Assembly: GCA_963711705.1 (NCBI GenBank)
Contig: CAVQFM010000024.1
Location: 1-64,000, forward strand
Direction of reading: 5' to 3'
From: RYN-230 sp963711705
GTDB taxonomy: Bacteria > Actinomycetota > Actinomycetes > Streptosporangiales > Streptosporangiaceae
Length of the DNA stretch: 64,000 bases
Shown: piece after piece, positions 35,773 through 44,292 of the stretch
Layout: each line of letters opens with the position of its first letter
Numbering within the stretch: the stretch's first letter is position 1
Program-made: the position numbers and the translations under genes
Notes under the pieces: model-generated
Told to the model about the DNA's origin: nothing
Database searches by the model: none
Seen by the model: only the letters and a program-made list of their open reading frames with translations

Positions 35773-35911
35773 CTACCAGATGGCGTCCAACCGGCACGAC
35801 CGGAGAGGCGTCTAAGCCAGCGGTGTGGGTAGTTGCTGGTGAGCCCGCAGGGTGTGGAGGGATTCCTGCGGACATCATCCGAAATCCTCCAGGAAGACAT
35901 AACGTGATCAC

Positions 35912-37301
35912 ATGCGTGACGGGGAGATGGTGGCAGCCATCGTGTCCGGCGACCCCGCGGCGCTGGCAGCCACTTACGATCATTACGCTCCGGCGTTGTA
36001 CGGGTATTGCCGGTCGCTGCTGAGCGACCCGGCCGAGGCCGCGGACGCGGTCCAGGACACGTTCGTGGTCGCGGTGGCCAGGCTGCCCGGGTTGCGTGAC
36101 CCGAGCCGGCTGCGGCCGTGGCTGTACGCGGTGGCCCGCAACGAGTGCCACCGCCGGCTGCACGGCCCGCACGCGGCCGCGCCGTTCGACGATGACGCCA
36201 CCGGGATCAGCGCGCGGACCGCGGACTTCGGCGCGGCGCTGGACCAGGCCGAGCTGCGCGAGCTGGTGTGGTCGGCGCTGGCTGGGCTGGAACCCGGCGA
36301 CCAGGAGATCATCGAGCTGACCCTGCGCCACGAGTTCTACGGCGCCGACCTGGCCGACGCGCTCGGCGTGCCGCGCAACCAGGTGCACGCGCTGGCGTCC
36401 CGGGCCCAGAACCGCTTCGAGGCCGCGCTCAGCGCGCTCATGATGTCCCGGTCCGGGCAGGAGTCCTGCCCGGAACTGGCCGAGATCCTGGGCGGCTGGG
36501 ACGGTGAGCTGACCAGCGGGGTGCGCCGGCAGGTCCGCCGGCATCTCGGGTCCTGCCCCATGTGCGGGGAACAGCGCCGCCGCCAGGTGAACCCGACCGC
36601 GCTGCTCGGCCTGCTGCCCGCCGCGGTGCTGCCCGCTGGCCTGCGTTACCAGGTGCTCGGCCTGACGTCGGACGACGCACTGGACGCGGTGGAGTACTGC
36701 CACGAGGTGGCCCGCCGGGCCGAGCCGTTCAACCGCGCCGGGTTCCCGGTGCCGCTGGACCCGCTGGCCGCGGCGCGCGGGCCGGCCTCGTTCATGCCCG
36801 CGGCGGGGGTACTGGTCGCGGTGTTCGCGGTGTTCGGCGGCGGGGCCATGCTTGCGGCCAACACCCTGCACCACCCGGCGCCGCCGGTGACCTCGGGGAT
36901 AGCCCCGGCCCCGTCCGTGACCGCGGGCACGCCCGCCCCAACCCCGTCGCCGACGGCCTCGGTCAAGGGCCACCAGAAGCCGAGCGCCGGCCCGGGCACG
37001 GTGCCCGGCGGCACCCAGGGCTACATCATTGGCACCGGGACCTCGACCGCCACCCAGCCGGCCAAGTCAGGCGGCCATTCGGCCACCTCGACGCCGACCA
37101 AGACCAAGCACTCGACGCCGCCGACCCACCCGGTGAGTACGCCACCGACCACGCCGGTCACAACGCCGCCGACCACGCCCGTGACTACGCCACCGACCAC
37201 GCCGGTCACCAACGCCGCCGACCAGCGGCACGAACGGCGGGGACAGCGGCACCCTGGGCACCCTGCTGGGCGGGGTCATCGGCCTGCTGCACGTGGTCTA
37301 G
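35912..37301 (+). CDS. Second ECF sigma factor with membrane-anchored tail (frameshift near C-terminus)
   Basis: A paralogue of the preceding gene: DAADAVQDTFVVAVARL, RLRPWLYAVARNECHRRL and FYGADLADALGVPRNQVHAL give sigma regions 2 and 4, and RHLGSCPMCGEQRRR the zinc finger. SFMPAAGVLVAVFAVFGGGA is a clear transmembrane helix, followed by a Thr/Pro-rich tail with TTPVTTPP repeats. In the repeat near 37210 one extra base (ACC-A-ACG) shifts the frame. Correcting it gives TPPTSGTNGGDSG and GVIGLLHVV ending at TAG 37299-37301, more natural than the uncorrected frame, which runs to 37345. ATG 35912 is the start. No separate anti-sigma gene is present. Confidence 0.82.
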
Positions 37302-37314
37302 CCGGGCGATCCCC

Positions 37315-37348
37315 ACTCGTGATCATGGGATCAGTGTCGCTATAGGGG
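37315..37348. repeat. GTGATCATGGGAT element after second ECF gene
   Basis: CTCGTGATCATGGGATCAGT followed by GTCGCTATAG matches, in reverse orientation, the element at 41401-41432. Both copies sit within about 15 bases of a stop codon. Confidence 0.6.
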
Positions 37349-37712
37349 CACAGCCGGAGTCTGAACGGCTGGGCTCGGTGCCTTCGGGGCCGTGGCTGTC
37401 GTTGATGATGGCGGTCACGGTCCCGGGGGTGCTGGTGGTGATGGTGGCCGGACAGCACCCACACTGGCGGTGCGCTGCGGTGCGTGTGCGAGATGTAGGT
37501 GGTCGCTGTCCGGAATGTGGGTGCATTCGCAGGTAGGCTCGCGCCCCTAACGGCCCGTTGCTACCGGCGGCCATCCGGGCGGCCGGCGGCGCGCATCAGC
37601 GGCGGAGGCATCTCCGCCGTTTAGACACGGAGCGCGCGTGCCCGCAGCTCACGCCTTACCGCCGCTGAGAAGGTTGCGGGCCATCGAGAGGTTCCTGTCA
37701 GGCTGGGCACCA

Positions 37713-37755
37713 GTGCAGACTTGTGGCCATACAAGTGCAGACTTGTGCCATACAT
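37713..37755 (+). promoter_or_regulatory. Tandem 22/21-bp repeat upstream of LuxR gene, possible operator
   Basis: GTGCAGACTTGTGGCCATAC and GTGCAGACTTGTGCCATAC are adjacent direct repeats. The first contains the dyad ACTTGT-GGCCAT-ACAAGT (37719-37736). It ends 26 bases before the LuxR start, where a regulator or the promoter would act. Confidence 0.5.
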
Positions 37756-37780
37756 ATGTCCGGCCCGGGGGGGTGTGGCG

Positions 37781-40552
37781 ATGGGCCCACAGGTGGAGGG
37801 GGCGGACACCGAGCTGCGTGGCACCAAGTCGGAGCGGGCACCGGGGCATGTCCGGCTGGGGGTGCCAAGCAACCTGCCGGCCGAGTTGAGCACGTTCGTG
37901 GGGCGGGTTGACGACCTCGAACGTGGCGCGGGGTTGCTCGGCGGATCGCGGCTGGTGACCTTCACCGGCGCCGGTGGCTGCGGTAAGACCAGACTGGCCC
38001 GGCAGGTGGCGGCGCTCGTCGCGGAGCGCTTCCCAGGCGGGCTGTGGTGGGTCGAGTTGGCGTCGCTCGCCGACGGTGCGCTCGTAGCGGAACGGGTGGC
38101 ACGCACGCTCGGTCTGCAAGCGGCTGAGACGGAAGCGGTCGCCGATTATTTCGCCGGCAGTACGGCGCTTCTGCTGCTGGACAATTGCGAGCACGTCGCC
38201 GAAGGTGTCGCCGAGTTCGTCACTGCGGTCCTGCGAGGCACGGGACTGATCCGCGTGCTCGCCACCAGCCGGCATCCCCTTGGCGTGGAAGGGGAGACGA
38301 CCTGGCGGGTGCCGTCACTGGCGGTCCCACCGCAGGCCGCCGACCCCGCCAGCTTCGGCGAGTTCGACGCGGTGCGGCTGTTCCGGGAACGCGCCAGGCA
38401 AGCGCGCCCGGAGGTGACCCTGACACCGGCAGTCGCACAGATTTGCCGTCGGCTCGACGGCATTCCGCTGGCGCTGGAACTGGCCGCGGCGCGGGTCGGC
38501 GGCGTCGCGATCGACCGTCTCGTGGACGAGCTGGACGACCGGTTCCGTTTGCTGACTGGCGGATCGCGCGCTGGCCTCGCGCGGCACCGCACGCTGCTCG
38601 CCTCCGTGGACTGGTCCTACGAACTCCTGGACGCCCGCGAACGCGTGCTGCTGCGCCGACTGGGCGTCTTCGCTGATGGCTGGACGGTTGAGGCGGCCCG
38701 GCAGGTGGTCGGGTTCGCGCCGGTGGACCCAGCGGCGGTGCTCGATCTGCTGGGCCGTCTGGTGGACAAATCATTGGCCCAGCTCGACGATTCGGGACGT
38801 TACTTTCTGCTGGAGACCATCCGCGCGTACGCGAGGGCGCGGGCGGCCGAGGCTGGTGAGACGCCAACGGTGGCCGATCATCATCTGGCCTGGGCCGCGG
38901 ATTTCGCGCACCAGCTGGAAAAGGGCGTCGAACGCGCCGACCCCGAGTGCCTGGACCTGGTCGAGCGCGAACTACCCAATATCCGTGCCGCACTCGATCA
39001 CGCGTCCGACGCGCTTGATCCGGACCACCACGGCCTTCGCCTGATGGCCGCCCTCGCGCTCTTCTGGACCCAGCGCGGGTACGCGGCCGAGGGCGCGGAC
39101 TACAGCTTGCGTGTGCTCGCCGGGGACTCGGCCGCGCCGCCGGCGCTGCGTGCCCGCGCGCGGTGGGCCGGCGCCTACGACCGCTTCTACACCTTCGATC
39201 TTGACCGCGCGATGGCCGCGGCGAACACCGCGCTCGAGGAGGCGAGGGAGGCTGGGGATGAGGCCACCCAGGGACGCTGCCTGCATGTACTCGCTGCGGC
39301 CACGTTCATGGTCAACCCCGGCGCGAGCCGCCCGTTGTTCACGTCGAGCCTGGAACTCGCGCGGGCCAGCGGCGATCGCTGGGCCGAAGCGGACAGCCTG
39401 CAGTTCCTGGGGTTCAGCCACCTGATGCAGCATCGGCCCGCCCCGGCCGGGGAGCTGCTGGCCCAGTCCGGGGCGATGGCCGATGAGATGGGCAACGCGT
39501 TTCAGCAGGCGTGGCAGCACATCGCGTTCGGCAGCGCGAAAGCGGATGTCGGCGAGCTTGCGGACGCGGCCAGGGAACTGCACACCGGCATCGGCATCGC
39601 CCGCCGCGTCGGCGATCCCGCGGTCGAGATCTGGGGTTGCTCATGCTTGGCACTGGTGGAACTGTCGCGTGGCCATGTGGCTGAGCTGCGTGCGATCGCC
39701 GATGACATGGACCGCCCCGGCCGACCGCTGGGGGAGGCGGGTGCGGCGGTGCTCGACGCGCTCCGGCTGATCGCCGCCGACATCGATCACGCGGCGGCGG
39801 CATTGTCCTCCCTGGGCGAGCTCCTGCTCACCAGCAACGATCCGCCCGATGGCGCCCGGATGATCCTGCTGGGCGCCGCCCTCGCCCTGCGCGCCGGCGA
39901 CCGCGCCGAGGCCCGGGCCTCGGCCGGGCGGTCGCTGGCCGGGTGCGAGCAACTGGGCTCGGCGCTGGCCGGGGCGTGCCGTGTGCTCCTGGCCCGGCTG
40001 GATCGGGGCGACGGCGGCGCCGCCGAGCAGCAGGCGCACGCCGGTCTCGCCGAGATCACCGACGCTGGGTTGTGGGCCGAGGTTCCCGACGCGCTGGAGT
40101 TGCTCGGCGGTTTTGCCATCGACTCCGGCAGTTTCACGGAGGGAGCCCGGCTGCTGGCCGCGGCCACGGCCCTGCACGAGCTCATGGGCCAGCGGTGCTG
40201 GTACGCCGGCGAGGTAGGCCGGGATCGCGCGCGTGCACTGGCTGAACTCGGCGACGATTTCCCCCGTATCGCAGGCGAAGGGCAGCGGCTGGATGGACCC
40301 GCTGCAGTCGCGTATGCCCGCCGGGCCCGCGGCGAACGGCGGCGGCCTTCCTTCGGGTGGGACAGCCTCACCCCGACCGAGCTGGAGGTCGTCCGGCTGG
40401 CCGCGGCCGGGCTGACCAATCCCGCGATCGGAGAGCGGCTGTTCATCTCACGCGGGACCGTGAAGACCCATCTGCTGCACGTGTTTGCGAAATTGGGCGT
40501 GCATTCCCGGGCCGAACTGGCCGCGGCCGCCATCAGGCGCGGGCTCGGCTGA
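37781..40552 (+). CDS. Large LuxR-family regulator with NB-ARC/AAA ATPase domain
   Basis: A 923-residue signal-transducing ATPase. VTFTGAGGCGKTRLARQVA is the P-loop, LLLLDNCEHV Walker B, and RVLATSRHPLGVEGE the sensor region, as in the AfsR/LAL-type ATPases. A long helical, TPR-like middle follows. The C-terminal LuxR helix-turn-helix has LTPTELEVVRLAAAGLTNPA and GTVKTHLLHVFAKLGVHSRA. It probably activates transcription when a ligand binds the middle region. ATG 37781 follows GGGGGTG; GTG 37721 would add 20 residues across the repeats. The SnoaL-like gene downstream, after 93 bases, is a candidate target. Confidence 0.9.
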   Translation: MGPQVEGADTELRGTKSERAPGHVRLGVPSNLPAELSTFVGRVDDLERGAGLLGGSRLVTFTGAGGCGKTRLARQVAALVAERFPGGLWWVELASLADGALVAERVARTLGLQAAETEAVADYFAGSTALLLLDNCEHVAEGVAEFVTAVLRGTGLIRVLATSRHPLGVEGETTWRVPSLAVPPQAADPASFGEFDAVRLFRERARQARPEVTLTPAVAQICRRLDGIPLALELAAARVGGVAIDRLVDELDDRFRLLTGGSRAGLARHRTLLASVDWSYELLDARERVLLRRLGVFADGWTVEAARQVVGFAPVDPAAVLDLLGRLVDKSLAQLDDSGRYFLLETIRAYARARAAEAGETPTVADHHLAWAADFAHQLEKGVERADPECLDLVERELPNIRAALDHASDALDPDHHGLRLMAALALFWTQRGYAAEGADYSLRVLAGDSAAPPALRARARWAGAYDRFYTFDLDRAMAAANTALEEAREAGDEATQGRCLHVLAAATFMVNPGASRPLFTSSLELARASGDRWAEADSLQFLGFSHLMQHRPAPAGELLAQSGAMADEMGNAFQQAWQHIAFGSAKADVGELADAARELHTGIGIARRVGDPAVEIWGCSCLALVELSRGHVAELRAIADDMDRPGRPLGEAGAAVLDALRLIAADIDHAAAALSSLGELLLTSNDPPDGARMILLGAALALRAGDRAEARASAGRSLAGCEQLGSALAGACRVLLARLDRGDGGAAEQQAHAGLAEITDAGLWAEVPDALELLGGFAIDSGSFTEGARLLAAATALHELMGQRCWYAGEVGRDRARALAELGDDFPRIAGEGQRLDGPAAVAYARRARGERRRPSFGWDSLTPTELEVVRLAAAGLTNPAIGERLFISRGTVKTHLLHVFAKLGVHSRAELAAAAIRRGLG

Positions 40553-40645
40553 CGTTTCCCGGCCATTTCTCTGCCATCTGGCAGATGTAGTCACCCGGCG
40601 CACGGGCGATTGTGGGTTTCCCAAGCCCACGACCAGGGAGTAGTC

Positions 40646-41023
40646 ATGATCCAGGAAACCTCCGCACAAGACCTCGCACGCAAGCAGATCAGGGCCGCGT
40701 TCGCCGCCGACTGGCCCACCCTGGAACGGCTCTACGCCGACGACGTCCAGTACCGCGACCCCGACACCCAGCTCAGCAGCCGCACGGCGGTGATCGACCG
40801 CCTGCGCGGCCAGGTCAACGCGTTCGCCGGCTTCGATTGCACGATCCGGCACACCTACAGCGACAGCGCCGACGGGGCCGTCGTGGAATGGAACATGACC
40901 GGTGCCCTCGCCGGGAAGCCGGTGAGCCTGGACATCGTCACCGCCTACGACTTCCTCGGCGGCCGCATCGTCTCCGAGCGCAACTACTGGGACAACGCCG
41001 GACTCCAGGCTCAGCTCGGCTGA
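40646..41023 (+). CDS. SnoaL-like/NTF2-fold protein
   Basis: A 125-residue cone-fold protein: WPTLERLYADDVQYRDPD, a DCTIRHTYSDSADGAVVEWN strand pair and GRIVSERNYWD are typical of SnoaL-like polyketide cyclase/steroid isomerase-type proteins. The substrate is unknown. ATG 40646 is preceded by AGGGAG. It follows the LuxR regulator on the same strand and may be controlled by it. Confidence 0.85.
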   Translation: MIQETSAQDLARKQIRAAFAADWPTLERLYADDVQYRDPDTQLSSRTAVIDRLRGQVNAFAGFDCTIRHTYSDSADGAVVEWNMTGALAGKPVSLDIVTAYDFLGGRIVSERNYWDNAGLQAQLG

Positions 41024-41160
41024 TCCGGGCCTGGGCTCGCGAGAGCGATCTCATCGTGCGGATCGCTGTGGTCCCGGTCGGCGATACCACGCTGCTTGCG
41101 CGGCGCCGAACCTGACCTTAGACGGCCCCAGGAGTAGATCCTGTTCTGCAGCAAGAGGCA

Positions 41161-41213
41161 GAGGCTGTTCGTGGCGCACCCAGACGGCTCTGGGCTCCGC
41201 CACGAACAGCCTC
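41161..41213. repeat. Perfect 16-bp inverted repeat with nested stem
   Basis: GAGGCTGTTCGTGGCG (41161-41176) pairs with CGCCACGAACAGCCTC (41198-41213). The 21-base spacer contains CCCAG/CTGGG, so the whole folds into one long hairpin. It could end SnoaL transcription or be the end of a small mobile element. Confidence 0.65.
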
Positions 41214-41214
41214 G

Positions 41215-41390
41215 GCACCAGCGGCCGCTACTTCGCCAGCGAGCCCGCGAGGTCGCCTGACGGCACTCAGATCCTGTTCCGCCTGTTCCTCGGCGGCACC
41301 GGCGAGCACCTCTACGCCGTGCGGCCAACCGGCTCCCGCGCGTCAATGAGCAGTTCCTGGCTAGCCTGGCCGGTGGCCTCGTTCGGATCG
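41215..41390 (+). pseudogene. Remnant of a TolB/PD40-like beta-propeller gene
   Basis: One frame reads GTSGRYFASEPARSPDGTQI, then LFRLFLGGTGEHLYAVRPTG, which is like one blade of a TolB/PD40 propeller (SPDG...I...LY...P.G). No start codon, signal or further blades are present, so it looks like a leftover of a lost gene. Confidence 0.35.
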
Positions 41391-41400
41391 TGACCGTGTC

Positions 41401-41432
41401 GCTACATCGACAGCAATCCCATGATCACGAGA
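41401..41432. repeat. GTGATCATGGGAT element at end of MetE-like gene
   Basis: On the minus strand it reads CTCGTGATCATGGGATTGCT followed by GTCGATGTAGCGAC. It overlaps the stop codon of the MetE-like gene and resembles the element at 37315-37348. Confidence 0.6.
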
Positions 41433-42462
41433 CGGTTGGCAGGCCGGCGTCGGCGCGCAGCAGCGCGGCGGCCATCCGCAGCGAGACCAGCTTGCCGAAC
41501 GCCGACTCGCGGGGCAGGTACTTCATCCCGCAGTCCGGGGCCAGCACCAGCCGCTCCGGGGGCACGTAGGGCAGCGCCCGGCGCACCCGCTCGACGATCT
41601 GCGCCGGGTTCTCCACGCTGTCATCACCCAGGTTGAGCACGCCCAGGATGACCGTCTTGCCGTCCAGGCTGGACAGCACCGAGCAGTCCAGGCCGGACTG
41701 GGCAGTCTCGATGGACACCTGGTCACAGGTGCACTCGGCCAGTTCGGGCAGGAACGAGTAGCCGGACGGCCGGTCGTGGATGATCGCCGCGTAGCCGAAG
41801 CACAGGTGCACCGCGGTCGTGCCGGCCGCCCCGGCCAGCGCCCGGTTGATCACCGCGACGCCGTAGCGGCGCGCCTCGTCCGGCCGGGCCTGCAGGTAGG
41901 GCTCGTCCAGCTGGACGATGTCCGCCCCGGCCGCAAAAAGGTCCGCGACCTCTTCGCTTACTGCTTCCGCATAGCCATACGCTAGGTTCTCGCGACTGCC
42001 GTAGTGATCGTCCTGAGCCTGCTGGGCCATGGTGAACGGGCCCGGCACGGTGATCTTGATGGTCCGGCTGGTGTTGCCTTTCAGGAACCTGACGTCGTCC
42101 ACCTCGACCGGGTGCCGCCGCCGGATCGGCCCGGTCACCCGGGGGACTGGGTTGGGATGGCCGCTGCGGTCCAGCGCCGTGCCCGGGTTGTCGATATCCA
42201 CTCCGTCCAGCGCGGTGGCGAACCGGTTGGAGTAGCTCTCCCGGCGGATCTCACCGTCGGTGATGATGTCCAGGCCCGCCCGCTCCTGGGCCCGGATGGC
42301 CAGTTCGGTGGCATCGTCCTGGGCCTGGGCCAGGAACTCCGGGGCGACCTGCCACAGCTCTTTGGCCCGCACCCGGGGCGGGAACCGGTCCTGGAGGCGG
42401 GCGCGGTCGATGAGCCAGTCCGGCTGCGGGTAACTGCCTACGAGCGAGGTCGGGAAGAGCAT
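41425..42462 (-). CDS. MetE-like cobalamin-independent methyltransferase (C-terminal type)
   Basis: A 345-residue protein covering only the catalytic half of MetE. FPTSLVGSYPQPDWLID opens the barrel, GADIVQLDEPYL is conserved, TAVHLCFGY supplies the His-x-Cys zinc ligands and LAPDCGMKYLPRE the third cysteine. Such short proteins transfer a methyl or alkyl group to a thiol: homocysteine methyltransferases that use another methyl donor, or epoxyalkane:CoM transferase-like enzymes. ATG 42462 has no clear ribosome site. With the nearby C1 island, methionine synthesis from an unusual donor is attractive but unproved. Confidence 0.8.
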   Translation of the reverse strand: MLFPTSLVGSYPQPDWLIDRARLQDRFPPRVRAKELWQVAPEFLAQAQDDATELAIRAQERAGLDIITDGEIRRESYSNRFATALDGVDIDNPGTALDRSGHPNPVPRVTGPIRRRHPVEVDDVRFLKGNTSRTIKITVPGPFTMAQQAQDDHYGSRENLAYGYAEAVSEEVADLFAAGADIVQLDEPYLQARPDEARRYGVAVINRALAGAAGTTAVHLCFGYAAIIHDRPSGYSFLPELAECTCDQVSIETAQSGLDCSVLSSLDGKTVILGVLNLGDDSVENPAQIVERVRRALPYVPPERLVLAPDCGMKYLPRESAFGKLVSLRMAAALLRADAGLPTVS

Positions 42463-42612
42463 GAGAGCAACAATGGCAGATACCCCGCGGGCCGCACAGT
42501 CCCGGCCGCCCGCTGCGCCGTTCGGTCCCGCCGCTCCCGCTCCGCCCCCATCAGCGCGATGCTCCTGTGGTTGGTCAAGCGCTGAGCTGGGGGTCGTCTG
42601 GCTTCATTTGGT

Positions 42613-42660
42613 CAGTGCGGTGCGTCGTGGGCGTCCCGGTGCCCACGATGTACCGCACTG
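42613..42660. repeat. CAGTGCGGT palindromic repeat, copy 2
   Basis: The arms CAGTGCGGTGCGTCGTGGGC and GCCCACGATGTACCGCACTG are inverted with only three mismatches around an 8-base loop. It is nearly identical to the element at 5526-5573, 37 kb away. Confidence 0.75.
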
Positions 42661-42682
42661 ATGGTCTGCCCGCGCCCGCGTG

Positions 42683-43939
42683 TCAGGACGGTGCGCTGTG
42701 GCGGCCGGTCACCTCGGTGGTGACCACCCGCCGGGTCACGCTGAGCGGGCCCAGCCCGGACAGCGCCTGGGTCACCTGGCCGGCCAGCGCCGGTGGCGCG
42801 CACGTGGACTCGGCCAGGCCGATCGCGGACGTGCCCGCCAGCCAGGACGGCAGGATCCCGGTAACGTCCCCGATCACGTTGGCCTTGGCGTGACTGGACC
42901 GGGCCAGGTGGGTCAGCTGCCTGGTGTCGGCGTCGTCCTCGTGCCCCAGCACCAGCACCATGTCGCAGGAGGAGGCCATGGTGCGGATGGTCTCCGCCCG
43001 GTCCGAGGCCGCGTAGCAGAAGCCGTCCGGGTCCGGGCCGCGCAGCGCCGGGAACCGGGACCGCAGGGCCGAAGTGGCCACCGCGGTGTCCTCCACCGGC
43101 ACGCCCGGCGCCAGCAGGTAAGACACCCGCCGGGGGTCGGACACCTGGACCGCGCCCGCGCCCGCCCGGGTCTCGGCCAGGATGGCGCGGCCCGGTGCCT
43201 CACCCATGATCGAGGGCAGCACGGCCAGCCCGTCCTGGCCGATCAGCACCACCTGGTCACCGCGGTCAGCGAAATGGCGGCATTCGGCTTGCACACCAGC
43301 CACCAGCGGGCAGGTCGCGTCGATAATCGTCAGCCCGCGCTCGGCGGCCTCGGCCCGCACCGCAGGCGGCGCACCGTGCGCCGGGATCAGCACCGTCGCT
43401 TCGTTAGGAATATCCGACAGCGAACTGGCGCAGACGGCCCCATCCTTTTCCAGCTCAGCCCAGGCCTGCGGGCTGGCCATCAGCTGGCCGCAGATGTAGA
43501 CCGGGCCAGCGGCAGCGGCCTGCCGGGCGGCGCGCAGTGCCTGCTGGGCGCCGGGGCACCACGGGCTGACCGCGCCGAGCAGGCGGCGGGTCCCGGTGAC
43601 CGCGGACCACTCCTCGACCGCGCCGCGGGCCGCGGCCATCGCCAGGCCGTCCACGCTGTCGGCGGCCGCCCCGATCGCGGTGGCGGTGCCGTCCCGGTGC
43701 AGCGCGGTGGTGACGAACAGGGCCGCGCCGTCCTCGGACTGCGCGGCGTCGCCGGACTGCGGCACCGGGGCGTACCGGACCCGCAGACCGCGCCGGTGCA
43801 GCAGCCCGCCGAGCAGCGGCGCGGCCGGGCAGGGCAGCAGCCCGCGCGCGGGATCACCGATCTCGGTGGCAACCAGGACCTCACCGGGCCCGACCACGGT
43901 CCCCGGAGCCAGGCATTGCCGCGCACTTGATCGGCTCAT
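42683..43939 (-). CDS. IspH/LytB-like iron-sulfur protein lacking IspH catalytic residues
   Basis: A 418-residue protein. Residues 120-410 follow the IspH fold: SPWCPGAQQAL (Cys128), IDATCPLVAGV (Cys210) and GFCYAASDRAE (Cys308) are the three cluster-binding cysteines, and IPAHGAPPAV keeps one substrate histidine (His188). Other hallmarks are gone: the HN histidine is replaced in GQLMASPQ, the GHPEV block that carries the proton-donating glutamate reads DGLAVLPS, and SxNSxRL is HEDDADTRQL. A 120-residue N-terminal extension is added. It is therefore unlikely to be the essential isoprenoid reductase. ATG 43939 is preferred to 44020. Confidence 0.75.
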   Translation of the reverse strand: MSRSSARQCLAPGTVVGPGEVLVATEIGDPARGLLPCPAAPLLGGLLHRRGLRVRYAPVPQSGDAAQSEDGAALFVTTALHRDGTATAIGAAADSVDGLAMAAARGAVEEWSAVTGTRRLLGAVSPWCPGAQQALRAARQAAAAGPVYICGQLMASPQAWAELEKDGAVCASSLSDIPNEATVLIPAHGAPPAVRAEAAERGLTIIDATCPLVAGVQAECRHFADRGDQVVLIGQDGLAVLPSIMGEAPGRAILAETRAGAGAVQVSDPRRVSYLLAPGVPVEDTAVATSALRSRFPALRGPDPDGFCYAASDRAETIRTMASSCDMVLVLGHEDDADTRQLTHLARSSHAKANVIGDVTGILPSWLAGTSAIGLAESTCAPPALAGQVTQALSGLGPLSVTRRVVTTEVTGRHSAPS

Positions 43940-44292
43940 GGTGGCATATCCCCCTGACGTCCCGACGACCCGCCTGCGGTCCCCATACCCCCGGCTGGGC
44001 GATGTGATCCACAATTCCATGCCGTCCGCCTGGTGTGACGCATCGTGCTCCGGCGGGTTCCGGGCTGCCCGGGTGAGCTGTCCATGATCGCGAACGGTAT
44101 ATTACTATTTCCATCGGAATTATCTATTTTGGTTGCCCGGTGGATCTCTGCCACATCCGCCGGCTGGCCAGGGAGTGAATATTGGCCAGTTCGGTGTAGC
44201 TGCGGCGGGTTTGGTGCAGAAGATGAATGTGTGCCCCGCTGGGGGATGCGAGCCGGGTGAGCAGGGCCGGCCACTCAAGGAGGACTGGTGTC
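43940..44292. other. AT-rich divergent intergenic region
   Basis: Between the IspH-like gene (minus) and the carbonic anhydrase gene (plus). At 44092-44140 a markedly AT-rich stretch (GTATATTACTATTTCCAT then TTATCTATTTTGG) stands out and probably holds promoters. No gene was seen. Confidence 0.5.

Larger units (their letters stand above)
37302..37780. other. Intergenic region: repeat element, possible zinc-ribbon remnant, regulatory repeats
   Basis: It starts with a GTGATCATGGGAT repeat element directly after the sigma-factor stop. At 37480-37536 a frame reads VGGRCPECGCIRR, a zinc-ribbon-like scrap without recognisable context, perhaps the end of a lost gene. The right end holds the tandem repeats described separately. 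No complete gene was seen. Confidence 0.5.
41024..41424. other. Intergenic region with long hairpin and gene scrap
   Basis: It contains a 16-bp perfect inverted repeat (41161-41213), a decayed beta-propeller fragment (41215-41390), and part of a GTGATCATG repeat element at its right edge. No intact gene was seen. Confidence 0.55.

Noticed and set aside
37276..37536. A short gene around the CPECG zinc-ribbon sequence
   Set aside because: The frame has no start with a ribosome site and no homology beyond a few residues; at most it is a remnant.
42683..43939. Ordinary ispH
   Set aside because: Although the cysteines match, the glutamate, histidine and SxN substrate-binding residues are replaced, so I did not give it the gene symbol.
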